Source: Pseudomonadota bacterium
GTDB taxonomy: Bacteria; Bdellovibrionota; Bacteriovoracia; Bacteriovoracales; Bacteriovoracaceae
DNA length: 5,404 bases
Assembly: GCA_023432655.1 (NCBI GenBank)
Contig: JAEYUK010000347.1
Coordinates: forward strand, 1-5,404
Direction: 5' to 3'
Shown: piece by piece, positions 1-5,404 of the stretch
How the letters are laid out: every line of letters begins with the position of its first letter
Position numbering within the stretch: the first letter of the stretch is position 1
The notes under the pieces: model-generated
Databases searched by the model: none
What the model was told of the DNA's origin: nothing
Seen by the model: only the letters and a program-made list of their open reading frames with translations
Position numbers and translations under genes: made by a program

Positions 1-1304
1 GTACCAGAGAGGTCTCCACCGGCTGACCCTGTCGGTGTGGTAGAAGCGGGATCTGTCCAACTAGCAAGTCCGCTGGCGTCTGAGGTTAAGATTTTTCCAG
101 CACCAGGTGCGCCCCCATTAATTTTCACTTGGCCTGCGACTTCGACATTGCCATCTTTAACAGTCAAACCGATCGTCGATGTTACTCCATCGTTTGTACC
201 CAAAATAAGGGCCGTACTATTTCGTTCGATATAAGCAAATTCACCAGCAACTTCATCGGTATCTTTTAGAACAAGATGGTTATTGGCTTTTGATATTTGA
301 ACTCCACCACTCACATCTAGTTTTGAAGCTGGAGTGGATGTCCCAATCCCAACATTCCCAGTGTTGTAGAAGATATCATTAACAGCAGTTGTCCACTGTG
401 AAGCATTTACATCACCAATCTTGTCGTCTACGTACTGCTTGTTTACGATCTGACTAGGCAACACCGGTGTCGGTACTCCATCAATCGTACCAATAGATAA
501 GGTTCCACCGGTTTTATCTATTTTATTAGTTAGCTGTGCTTGGGTTTTCCCAAAAGCTTGAAGAATAGAATCAGTTGCGGTGATCACAGCACTAGAGGCT
601 GTAGAAAACCCTGTGAGAATAGTCGCCAAGACATCACTACCCAAACTGCTCCAGGTATTGTCCCCTTTGAGATAATGACTACTATCACGTGTGCCACTCA
701 ATTTGGCAGGATTAATTCCTGTGGCGAGATGAGCATCTTCCACTCCACCTGGAGCAATAGCAATGGTGCCTGAATCAGTAATGGGGCCACCCATGAGTCC
801 TGAACCAGTTAGAATATTTTTTACTGTACCATCAGTTGAAGATCCATTGGCCGGTGCCCACTCCGACCCATTCCAGGAAAGGACCTGGCCAGTCACTGCT
901 CCCATTTGTACGAGCTGATTTGACACTTGTGAGTAAGGTAAGGAATGAAGCGCTTGAAAGGAATAACTCTTACCCGAATTTTCATTCGTAACCCGAATGG
1001 CGGCAGTTTCTCCAATAGGAGTAGAATTTAAAACTTTTGTGATCGTTGACGAAGGACAGATGAAATTTAGTTTTACGTGAAAGACTCCGTTCGTAAGAGG
1101 CACAGCTGGTATCAGTTGATTACATAAAACCGGTCCAACTCCAGAAGGATTTGTATGGGCCAATTCAAAATTTAAATCTACAGGTCCAGTAACCGGTGAC
1201 CCGTCGGGGTTAACAAGCCGACCTGAATAACTGAGTGAATTAGATGCTTCAGTCACAAAACTAAAGCATAAAAAGAAAATAACCAGCCCGTAATTAAATT
1301 TCAT
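1..1304 (-). CDS. Secreted tail-fibre/adhesin-like surface protein, 5' part (runs off left edge)
   Basis: An open frame of 434 codons starts at the ATG at 1304-1302 and has no stop before the window edge, so the C-terminus is missing. Residues 1-20 look like a type I signal peptide: basic K2, a hydrophobic core (about 6-17), and likely cleavage after TEA. C13 has no lipobox. The mature N-terminal domain (about 21-130) opens with SYSGRLVNPDGSP and has two cysteines, C61 and C83, that could pair. Tail-fibre-like modules follow: GQVLSWNGSEW (139-149), a Gly/Thr-rich stretch with GSGLMGGPITDSGTI (167-181), VNKQYVDDKI (287-296), NVGIGTSTP (317-325), and GKILTSDASGLASW (403-416). These modules are known from trimeric phage fibres and from bacterial surface proteins, some ending in a peptidase S74 self-cleaving chaperone. 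Function is inferred: an exported fibre or adhesin. The start has only a weak GGA 7 nt upstream. The next in-frame ATGs are far inside, and two nearby ATGs in other frames stop at once. Confidence 0.85.
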   Translation of the reverse strand, partial: MKFNYGLVIFFLCFSFVTEASNSLSYSGRLVNPDGSPVTGPVDLNFELAHTNPSGVGPVLCNQLIPAVPLTNGVFHVKLNFICPSSTITKVLNSTPIGETAAIRVTNENSGKSYSFQALHSLPYSQVSNQLVQMGAVTGQVLSWNGSEWAPANGSSTDGTVKNILTGSGLMGGPITDSGTIAIAPGGVEDAHLATGINPAKLSGTRDSSHYLKGDNTWSSLGSDVLATILTGFSTASSAVITATDSILQAFGKTQAQLTNKIDKTGGTLSIGTIDGVPTPVLPSQIVNKQYVDDKIGDVNASQWTTAVNDIFYNTGNVGIGTSTPASKLDVSGGVQISKANNHLVLKDTDEVAGEFAYIERNSTALILGTNDGVTSTIGLTVKDGNVEVAGQVKINGGAPGAGKILTSDASGLASWTDPASTTPTGSAGGDLSG

Positions 1305-1500
1305 CCATCAATCCATTTAAAAGAAAAATTCCTACAGGATTAATTTTAAAGGATAAGCGGACTTGAAATGTTAAGATTCAAATAATAAAGGTTAGTAGAG
1401 TAATAGGCTAAAATCAGATTAGAAAAGATGGAGCGGCCGTTCACAAACTAGGAAAAAACGACCACTTCCACTTTAAAATATTCAGAGTAAAACATTGATT
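1305..1500. other. 196-bp intergenic gap between rimO and the surface-protein gene
   Basis: I see no gene here. Read on the minus strand, the rimO transcript would meet a run of six U (A-run at 1453-1458), but no stable hairpin stands before it, so no intrinsic terminator can be called. For the downstream surface-protein gene the best -10-like hexamer is TATTAT (minus strand, 1382-1387), with only a poor -35 match (TTAGCC, 1406-1411, 18-bp spacer). A second -10-like hexamer, TAAAAT (1343-1348), has no -35 partner. Whether the surface gene has its own promoter or is reached from rimO is left open. Confidence 0.5.
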
Positions 1501-2880
1501 TTAAACGATCTTCCCAACTAAATCGTAATCCAATACATCGGTGATTTCGACTTTCACAATGTCCCCGGCCTTCGCCATTCCATCATTGATGATAACCTTT
1601 CCATCAATATCCGGGGCCTGACCAGCATGACGACCTTGGAGAAGAAGATCTGTCTCTTCGTGAGCGCCTTCAACCAGCACTTCGATAACTTTTCCAAGGT
1701 ATTCTTGATTAAGTTCGCGGGCAATTTCTCTTTGAACTTCATAAAGTTGCTCAAATCTCTCATCAATAACTTCTTGAGGCACTTTATCTTTTAATCGAAC
1801 GGCCGGAGTCCCCTCTTCGTCCGAGTATTTAAATACACCTAAATGATTGAAGCGAGCTTCTTTCACACCTCTAAGAAGAGCTTGGAAATCTTCTTCGGTT
1901 TCCCCTGGGAAACCAACAATGATCGAAGTTCTAAGAACGATTCCAGGAATCTTCTCACGAAGAGTTTTAATCTTCTGATGAATCACTTCTTCCGTCACAC
2001 GACGGTTCATGCGTTTAAGAACACCGTCAGCAAAATGCTGAACTGGCATATCAAGATATTTAGTGATTTTAGTTGATGAGGCCATAAGATCCATCACATC
2101 TTCTGTTAAATCATCCGGGTAGAAATAGAAAACGCGAACCCAGTCAATTCCTTCTACTTTCTCTAAACGAGAAAGAAGCTCATAGATCATTGGATTTTTG
2201 CCGTCTTTTTTACCGCCTCCTTCAAGATCAACACCGTAATCCGAGAAGTCTTGGGAGATGAGATTTAATTCCCGCACTCCAGTGGCCGCTAATTGCTCAG
2301 CTTCTTTAACCAGAGAATCAACCGTACGGGAGCGAAGCTTCCCGCGAAGAGTAGGAATAATACAGAAAGTACAGTTTCGGTTACAGCCTTCCGAGATTTT
2401 TAACCAGGCCATGTAAAATGGCGAAGTATTTAAACGTGGATCAAATTCTGTATGGATATAGCGTGGGATTTCCACGAATGATTTCTTTTCAAGTTTTCCT
2501 TCTTCCATGGCGCGAAGAAGAGGAACAATTTTATGGTACTCGCCGGTACCAATGAACATATCAACTTCCGGCATTTCATTTTCTAACTCGTTGGAATATC
2601 TCTGGGCCATACAACCTGACATTACCAGGGCCTTGCAGTTCCCATCTTCTTTATAGGAAGCCAGATCTAGTACCGTTTCAATTGATTCAACCTTCGCGGC
2701 TTCAACAAATGAGCACGTATTCACAATAATAACCTCAGCATCATCTGGGGACTGGGCGACCGTGAAACCATCTAGTTTCAAATGCCCAAGCATCACCTGG
2801 GAATCCACCAGGTTCTTTGAGCAACCGAGGGAGGTAAAGAAAATAGACTTCTCTTGGAACTTCTTTTGATCTGTATTCAT
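1501..2880 (-). CDS. rimO: Ribosomal protein S12 methylthiotransferase RimO
   Basis: This cytoplasmic radical-SAM enzyme adds a methylthio group to the conserved aspartate of ribosomal protein S12 (Asp88/89 by bacterial numbering). The 459-residue protein has the three family domains in order. The N-terminal MTTase domain has three cluster cysteines: C20 in GCSKNLVDSQ, C56 in NTCSFVEAA, and C90 in SGCMAQRY. The radical-SAM domain has C166, C170 and C173 in CNRNCTFC, and later carries the YFYPDD, PVQH and GFPGETEEDF blocks. The C-terminal TRAM domain (about 392-458) has GRHAGQAPDIDG. The GCSKN motif and the TRAM sequence favour RimO over MiaB, whose motif is GCQMN. Length is normal, perhaps slightly long; a Gly/Lys-rich loop at 220-228 may account for some of this. 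The position usually occupied by Thr in QDT is Phe (QDFSDYG). The start is backed by AGGTGA 3 nt upstream. It is divergent from mtgA. Confidence 0.97.
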   Translation of the reverse strand: MNTDQKKFQEKSIFFTSLGCSKNLVDSQVMLGHLKLDGFTVAQSPDDAEVIIVNTCSFVEAAKVESIETVLDLASYKEDGNCKALVMSGCMAQRYSNELENEMPEVDMFIGTGEYHKIVPLLRAMEEGKLEKKSFVEIPRYIHTEFDPRLNTSPFYMAWLKISEGCNRNCTFCIIPTLRGKLRSRTVDSLVKEAEQLAATGVRELNLISQDFSDYGVDLEGGGKKDGKNPMIYELLSRLEKVEGIDWVRVFYFYPDDLTEDVMDLMASSTKITKYLDMPVQHFADGVLKRMNRRVTEEVIHQKIKTLREKIPGIVLRTSIIVGFPGETEEDFQALLRGVKEARFNHLGVFKYSDEEGTPAVRLKDKVPQEVIDERFEQLYEVQREIARELNQEYLGKVIEVLVEGAHEETDLLLQGRHAGQAPDIDGKVIINDGMAKAGDIVKVEITDVLDYDLVGKIV

Positions 2881-2883
2881 GAA

Positions 2884-2889
2884 TCACCT
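2884..2889 (-). promoter_or_regulatory. Shine-Dalgarno of rimO
   Basis: Read on the minus strand, AGGTGA stands 3 nt before the rimO ATG, within a stretch (AGGTGATT) that closely matches the 16S rRNA anti-Shine-Dalgarno complement. It fixes the start at 2880. It also shows that this genome uses canonical ribosome binding sites, which makes their absence before mtgA and nadB stand out. Confidence 0.75.
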
Positions 2890-2975
2890 ATGTATAAATA
2901 ATTTTATGTTTCTAGAGGATTCAGAGGAAAAAGTCATTCCCCATATGCGTGGACTCTGTAAAAAAAACACAGTAT

Positions 2976-3004
2976 TTTACTGAAACCCAAGAAGGTAATA
3001 TAAT
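2976..3004 (+). promoter_or_regulatory. Sigma70-type promoter of mtgA
   Basis: TTTACT (2976-2981, four of six matches to TTGACA), a 17-bp spacer, and a perfect TATAAT (2999-3004) form a good housekeeping promoter. Transcription would be expected to start near 3010-3013, that is 1-4 nt before the mtgA ATG at 3014. The mRNA would therefore be leaderless or nearly so. The inverted repeat at 2970-2982 lies over the -35 and could be an operator, though its arms are only 5 bp. Confidence 0.6.
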
Positions 3005-3013
3005 CAGTTTTAT

Positions 3014-3751
3014 ATGGGATATATCCGACGAAAATATGCACAGGCCAAACCGGCCCTTAAAAAGCTACGAAAAGTGGTTTTGTGGAGTATTTGTGCCTTT
3101 TTCGTCTCCTCCATCCTGAGTGTAATCTTCTACCGTTGGATGCCTATCTATGGCACTCCCCTGGTCATGATCCGCGCTATCGAATACGGGCTTGATGGAA
3201 AATGGGTTTCCATTCGAAAGAACTGGACCCCAATTGAAGAAATCTCGCCTCATCTTCAGAAGGCCGTTATTGCCTCTGAGGATCCAAAATTTCTCTCGCA
3301 CTTTGGTTTTGACCTCGAGGCGATAGGACGAGCTTTAGAGGCCAATAAAAAGCGCAAAATCAAAGTGGGTGCCTCTACGATTACCCAACAAACGGCCAAG
3401 AACGTTTTCCTTTACCCTTCCCGCACTTATCTTCGAAAAGGTCTCGAAGCCTATTTCACGTTATTGATTGAGACCTTTTGGGATAAGAGAAGAATTCTGG
3501 AAGTGTATTTAAACGTCGTGGAACTGGGTCCAGGGATCTATGGCGCGGAAGCTGCTTCAAAGTATTACTGGAATAAACCGGCCACTAAACTCACTCAAGG
3601 TGAAGCTCAGTTATTTGCAGCGATTCTTCCAAACCCAAGACGCTGGAATCCTAAGCGCCCAACTAACTTTGTTTTAAAACGCCGAAACTTCATCCGAAGA
3701 AATTTAGCTCTCCTGGGACACCATTACTTTAAGCCCCTGTCAGATAGCTAA
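3014..3751 (+). CDS. mtgA: Monofunctional biosynthetic peptidoglycan glycosyltransferase MtgA
   Basis: This enzyme polymerises lipid II into glycan strands on the periplasmic face of the inner membrane and lacks a transpeptidase domain. The 245-residue protein has a short basic N-terminus, one membrane anchor (about 21-41) and then a single GT51 domain. Motif 1 is SEDPKFLSHFGFD (88-100) with the catalytic glutamate E89. Motif 2 is GASTITQQTAKN (119-130). The third conserved block, KRRILEVYLN (158-167), has the second glutamate E163, followed by ELGPGIYGAEAAS. The C-terminus has ILPNPRRWNP. Length is typical for MtgA, and class A PBPs are far longer. The start is the only ATG before the membrane segment; an in-frame TAA at 2996-2998 excludes longer versions. 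No Shine-Dalgarno sits at usable distance: GAAGG at 2991-2995 is 18 nt away and lies inside the promoter spacer. It is divergent from rimO and convergent with nadB. Confidence 0.96.
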   Translation: MGYIRRKYAQAKPALKKLRKVVLWSICAFFVSSILSVIFYRWMPIYGTPLVMIRAIEYGLDGKWVSIRKNWTPIEEISPHLQKAVIASEDPKFLSHFGFDLEAIGRALEANKKRKIKVGASTITQQTAKNVFLYPSRTYLRKGLEAYFTLLIETFWDKRRILEVYLNVVELGPGIYGAEAASKYYWNKPATKLTQGEAQLFAAILPNPRRWNPKRPTNFVLKRRNFIRRNLALLGHHYFKPLSDS

Positions 3752-3759
3752 ACGCCGAC

Positions 3760-5337
3760 TTACTTATTTTTTAAGTAGAAACATCCCACTGATTGTTTAT
3801 TTCTGAGAGAGGCATTTAAAACCATAAAGGCCACTTCTACTCCATTACGAAGACCAATGAGTTCATCATGAAGTTGAGCGTTCTTATAGAATTTGGAAAT
3901 CTCATCCTGAAGTTCAATAAACATGGCCCTCGCGCGATTTAAGCGGTTCTGAGAACGCGACAGACCTACGTAGTTCCACATCGTTTGTTTTAAGGTCATT
4001 TGATCCTGAGCAATCAGTGCCAGATCTACTTCTTCATGGGCCTGATTCCAGTCTTTAATTTTAGAGAGCTCGTAATCTGTCGATTCTTGAATATTGGCTA
4101 TGATGTCTTCTCCCGCGATGTAGCCCCAGGTAAGACCTTCCAGTAAAGAAGTTGAGGCCAGGCGGTTAGCACCGTGAAGTCCAGTACACGCCACTTCCCC
4201 AACTGCATAAAGCTTTTTAAGATTCGTTCTTCCTTTCATATCAGTCTTCACGCCACCACAAGTGTAGTGGGCCGCCGGTACGACAGGTATAGGTACTTTT
4301 GTCATATCAACCTGGTTCTCCAGGCAATAAGCATTGATCGTAGGAAAGCGATCGCGTAAGTAACTTTCATCTTTATGAGTGATATCAAGATACACACAGT
4401 CATCTTTGGAGCTAATCATTTCTTCCAAGATGGCCCTCGCCACAATATCGCGAGGAGCGAGTTCAGCATCAGGGTGATACTTCTTCATAAAGGCTTCGCC
4501 CTTAGAGTTGATCAGTCGCCCACCTTCTCCTCGAACAGCTTCAGACACCAAAAATCTTCGGTGAGAAGATCGGTTATAGAAAGTTGTCGGATGAAACTGG
4601 ATGAACTCCATATTAGAAACATAAGCTCCGGCCCTGTGGGCCATAGCGTGTCCATCACCGCGAGCGCCTTCCGCATTTGAGTGGTGAAGATAAAGAGCGC
4701 CGATTCCGCCGGTTGCAAGAACAGTTGCTCGGGCGAGAATTTTTCTTACTTCCTTGGATTCCTGATCCAATACATAAGCGCCCAGGACCTGATTCTCTTC
4801 ATATCTTTGGGTGATTTCGACACCGTGATGATTAGGCGTAATAAGATCGATCGCTGTATGTGAAGTCAGAAAAGTAACATTCGGAAACTTAGTTTGATCG
4901 GCCAGATAATTTAACAAGGAAATCTGAATCGCTTTCCCGGTCATGTCACCTTTGTAAATAATCCTCTCACGAGAATGGGCCGCCTCGCGAGTAAAGAGTA
5001 ACTCTCCCTCGGCGTCTTTAGCGAATTCCGTATTGGATTTATGAATGAGAAGTTCATCAATGATTTCAGCCGAGCGGCCGGCCAGGACCTTCGCGGCTTC
5101 AATATTAGAAGTGAAAGCCGAAGCTTTCATAATATCCTGAATTAAATCTTCCCGGTCATTCAGATCTTTTGGACTGTAAATGATCCCACCCTGGGCCCAA
5201 AAGGTATTTGTCACCTCAGGTTTTTTCTCACGAGTAATGATCGTGACTTTAATTTTATTCTCAGCAAGTTTGATGGCGGTTGCAAGACCTGCGATCCCGG
5301 TGCCGATAATTAAGACTTCTGTGTTGTAATCTTTCAT
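3760..5337 (-). CDS. nadB: L-aspartate oxidase NadB
   Basis: This cytoplasmic FAD enzyme oxidises L-aspartate to iminoaspartate, the first step of de novo NAD synthesis; NadA then condenses the product to quinolinate. The 525-residue length is normal (E. coli about 540). The sequence shows the N-terminal FAD fold GTGIAGLATA (12-21), FWAQGGI (46-52), and TREAAHSRERII (116-127) with E118. QFHPTTF carries H249, SEAVRGEGGRL spans 265-275, and APRDIVARAI carries R296. AAHYTCGGV carries H357, and GLHGANRLASTSLLEG (386-401) carries R392. These align with the E. coli active-site residues E121, H244, R290, H351 and R386. The TREAAHS and HYTCGG blocks separate it from SdhA/FrdA. The C-terminal block, normally ESRGxH, reads QSVGCF (515-520). 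No nadA or nadC is in view. The ATG at 5337 has no Shine-Dalgarno; the frame is open upstream to a TAG near the edge but offers no ATG, GTG or TTG, so the start stands. Confidence 0.96.
   Translation of the reverse strand: MKDYNTEVLIIGTGIAGLATAIKLAENKIKVTIITREKKPEVTNTFWAQGGIIYSPKDLNDREDLIQDIMKASAFTSNIEAAKVLAGRSAEIIDELLIHKSNTEFAKDAEGELLFTREAAHSRERIIYKGDMTGKAIQISLLNYLADQTKFPNVTFLTSHTAIDLITPNHHGVEITQRYEENQVLGAYVLDQESKEVRKILARATVLATGGIGALYLHHSNAEGARGDGHAMAHRAGAYVSNMEFIQFHPTTFYNRSSHRRFLVSEAVRGEGGRLINSKGEAFMKKYHPDAELAPRDIVARAILEEMISSKDDCVYLDITHKDESYLRDRFPTINAYCLENQVDMTKVPIPVVPAAHYTCGGVKTDMKGRTNLKKLYAVGEVACTGLHGANRLASTSLLEGLTWGYIAGEDIIANIQESTDYELSKIKDWNQAHEEVDLALIAQDQMTLKQTMWNYVGLSRSQNRLNRARAMFIELQDEISKFYKNAQLHDELIGLRNGVEVAFMVLNASLRNKQSVGCFYLKNK
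3761..3777. repeat. A/T-rich inverted repeat at the convergent 3' ends of mtgA and nadB
   Basis: TACTTA (3761-3766), a five-T loop, and TAAGTA (3772-3777) form a perfect 6-bp inverted repeat within the last codons of nadB, just past the mtgA stop. It could form a weak hairpin in transcripts of either strand. It has no G/C-rich stem and no following U-run, so it is not called an intrinsic terminator. No better terminator is visible for either gene. Confidence 0.4.
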
Positions 5338-5404
5338 AAAGTTTGAAATTTCAAAGAGAGATCCACTCTCGGAGCCGAGTAAGTAATTGAGCCCATACTA
5401 AGAG
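5338..5404 (-). other. nadB upstream region with overlapping hairpins, window edge
   Basis: Read on the minus strand, this holds two short inverted repeats. CTCGG/CCGAG has arms at 5375-5379 and 5368-5372. GAGAG/CTCTC has arms at 5366-5370 and 5356-5360. They share bases 5368-5370 and so cannot both form. The 14-bp palindrome follows. No -35/-10 pair and no ribosome binding site can be seen. One minus-strand frame entering from the edge ends in a TGA that overlaps the nadB start as ATGA (5337-5334), so this stretch could instead be the 3' end of an upstream gene. Too little is present to decide. Confidence 0.35.
5342..5355. promoter_or_regulatory. Perfect 14-bp palindrome just before nadB (possible operator)
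   Basis: TTTGAAATTTCAAA is its own reverse complement and ends 4 bp before the nadB start codon. A perfect 14-bp palindrome is expected less than once by chance in a window this size, somewhat more often in A/T-rich DNA. The position where a Shine-Dalgarno should be makes it notable. It could be a repressor site for an NAD-responsive regulator, or chance. I do not recognise it as a known NadR, NrtR, NiaR or NadQ motif. Confidence 0.35.

Larger units (their letters stand above)
2881..3013. other. Divergent intergenic region between rimO and mtgA
   Basis: These 133 bp separate the start codons of two divergent genes and must hold the promoters of both. The rimO side is very A/T-rich. TAAAAT (minus strand, 2901-2906) and TATACA (2891-2896) could be -10 boxes, but neither has a good -35 at 16-18 bp, so no rimO promoter is called. 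The mtgA side holds a convincing promoter, listed separately. A short inverted repeat, CAGTA-TTT-TACTG (2970-2982), overlaps its -35 box. AGAGGA occurs twice (2914-2919 and 2923-2928). Confidence 0.6.

Noticed and set aside
461..470. ACACCGGTGT, a perfect 10-bp palindrome.
   Set aside because: It lies deep inside a coding region where a palindrome this short is expected by chance; it encodes the Pro/Thr/Val residues of the fibre protein.
37..773. Short plus-strand open frames (37-234 and 540-773) within the first 1.3 kb.
   Set aside because: They lie opposite one long uninterrupted minus-strand frame with a signal peptide and recognisable fibre motifs. The plus-strand translations have no family features.
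1..1304. Prophage remnant as an explanation for the tail-fibre-like gene.
   Set aside because: The protein starts with a signal peptide, which phage tail fibres lack. No other phage gene, integrase or attachment site is in the window.
1431..1442. GAGCGGCCGTTC, a near-palindrome in the rimO/surface-gene gap.
   Set aside because: It is imperfect, has no loop and no U-run, and sits at no clear promoter element, so it is most simply chance.
1453..1458. U-run after rimO as an intrinsic terminator.
   Set aside because: No hairpin-forming sequence stands directly before it on the minus strand; the preceding bases (GTGGAAGTGG) are a direct rather than an inverted repeat.
2956..2972. CTGT...ACAG upstream of mtgA, resembling a proteobacterial LexA (SOS) box.
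   Set aside because: The spacing is 9 nt rather than 8 and the middle is an A-run. The TTAC-N3-GTAA form I recall for Bdellovibrio LexA is also absent, and mtgA is not a known SOS gene.
4174..4863. Several short open frames on both strands within 3760-5337.
   Set aside because: NadB is unmistakable through this stretch, with all family blocks in one frame. The others are shadows.

Overview
The window looks like ordinary chromosome from a Gram-negative bacterium of moderate G+C content. My best guess is the Bdellovibrionota, perhaps the Bacteriovorax/Peredibacter side. The hint is the leftmost gene: an exported protein opening with a 'SYSGRLVNPDGSP' type N-terminal domain and continuing into phage tail-fibre-like modules. 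From memory, such genes are numerous in predatory Bdellovibrio-like bacteria. The lineage is inferred and was not tested by any search.

Layout. (1) Positions 1-1304, minus strand: the 5' 434 codons of a long secreted tail-fibre/adhesin-like gene that runs off the left edge. (2) 1305-1500: a 196-bp gap with no convincing terminator or promoter. (3) 1501-2880, minus: rimO, the ribosomal protein S12 methylthiotransferase, complete. (4) 2881-3013: a divergent promoter region. It holds a strong Shine-Dalgarno for rimO and, facing the other way, a good sigma70-type promoter whose -10 box lies only 9 bp before the mtgA start codon. (5) 3014-3751, plus: mtgA, a monofunctional peptidoglycan glycosyltransferase, complete. 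(6) 3752-3759: an 8-bp gap between two convergent genes. (7) 3760-5337, minus: nadB, L-aspartate oxidase, complete. (8) 5338-5404: the start-proximal region of nadB, with a perfect 14-bp palindrome 4 bp from the start codon, two small overlapping hairpins and no Shine-Dalgarno.

The three complete genes are housekeeping functions in separate pathways: ribosome modification, cell-wall synthesis and NAD synthesis. The window shows no shared operon logic. No RNA gene, mobile element, CRISPR array or clearly new system is visible. The points most worth a second look are the surface fibre protein, the probably leaderless mtgA transcript, and the unusual structures at the nadB start.
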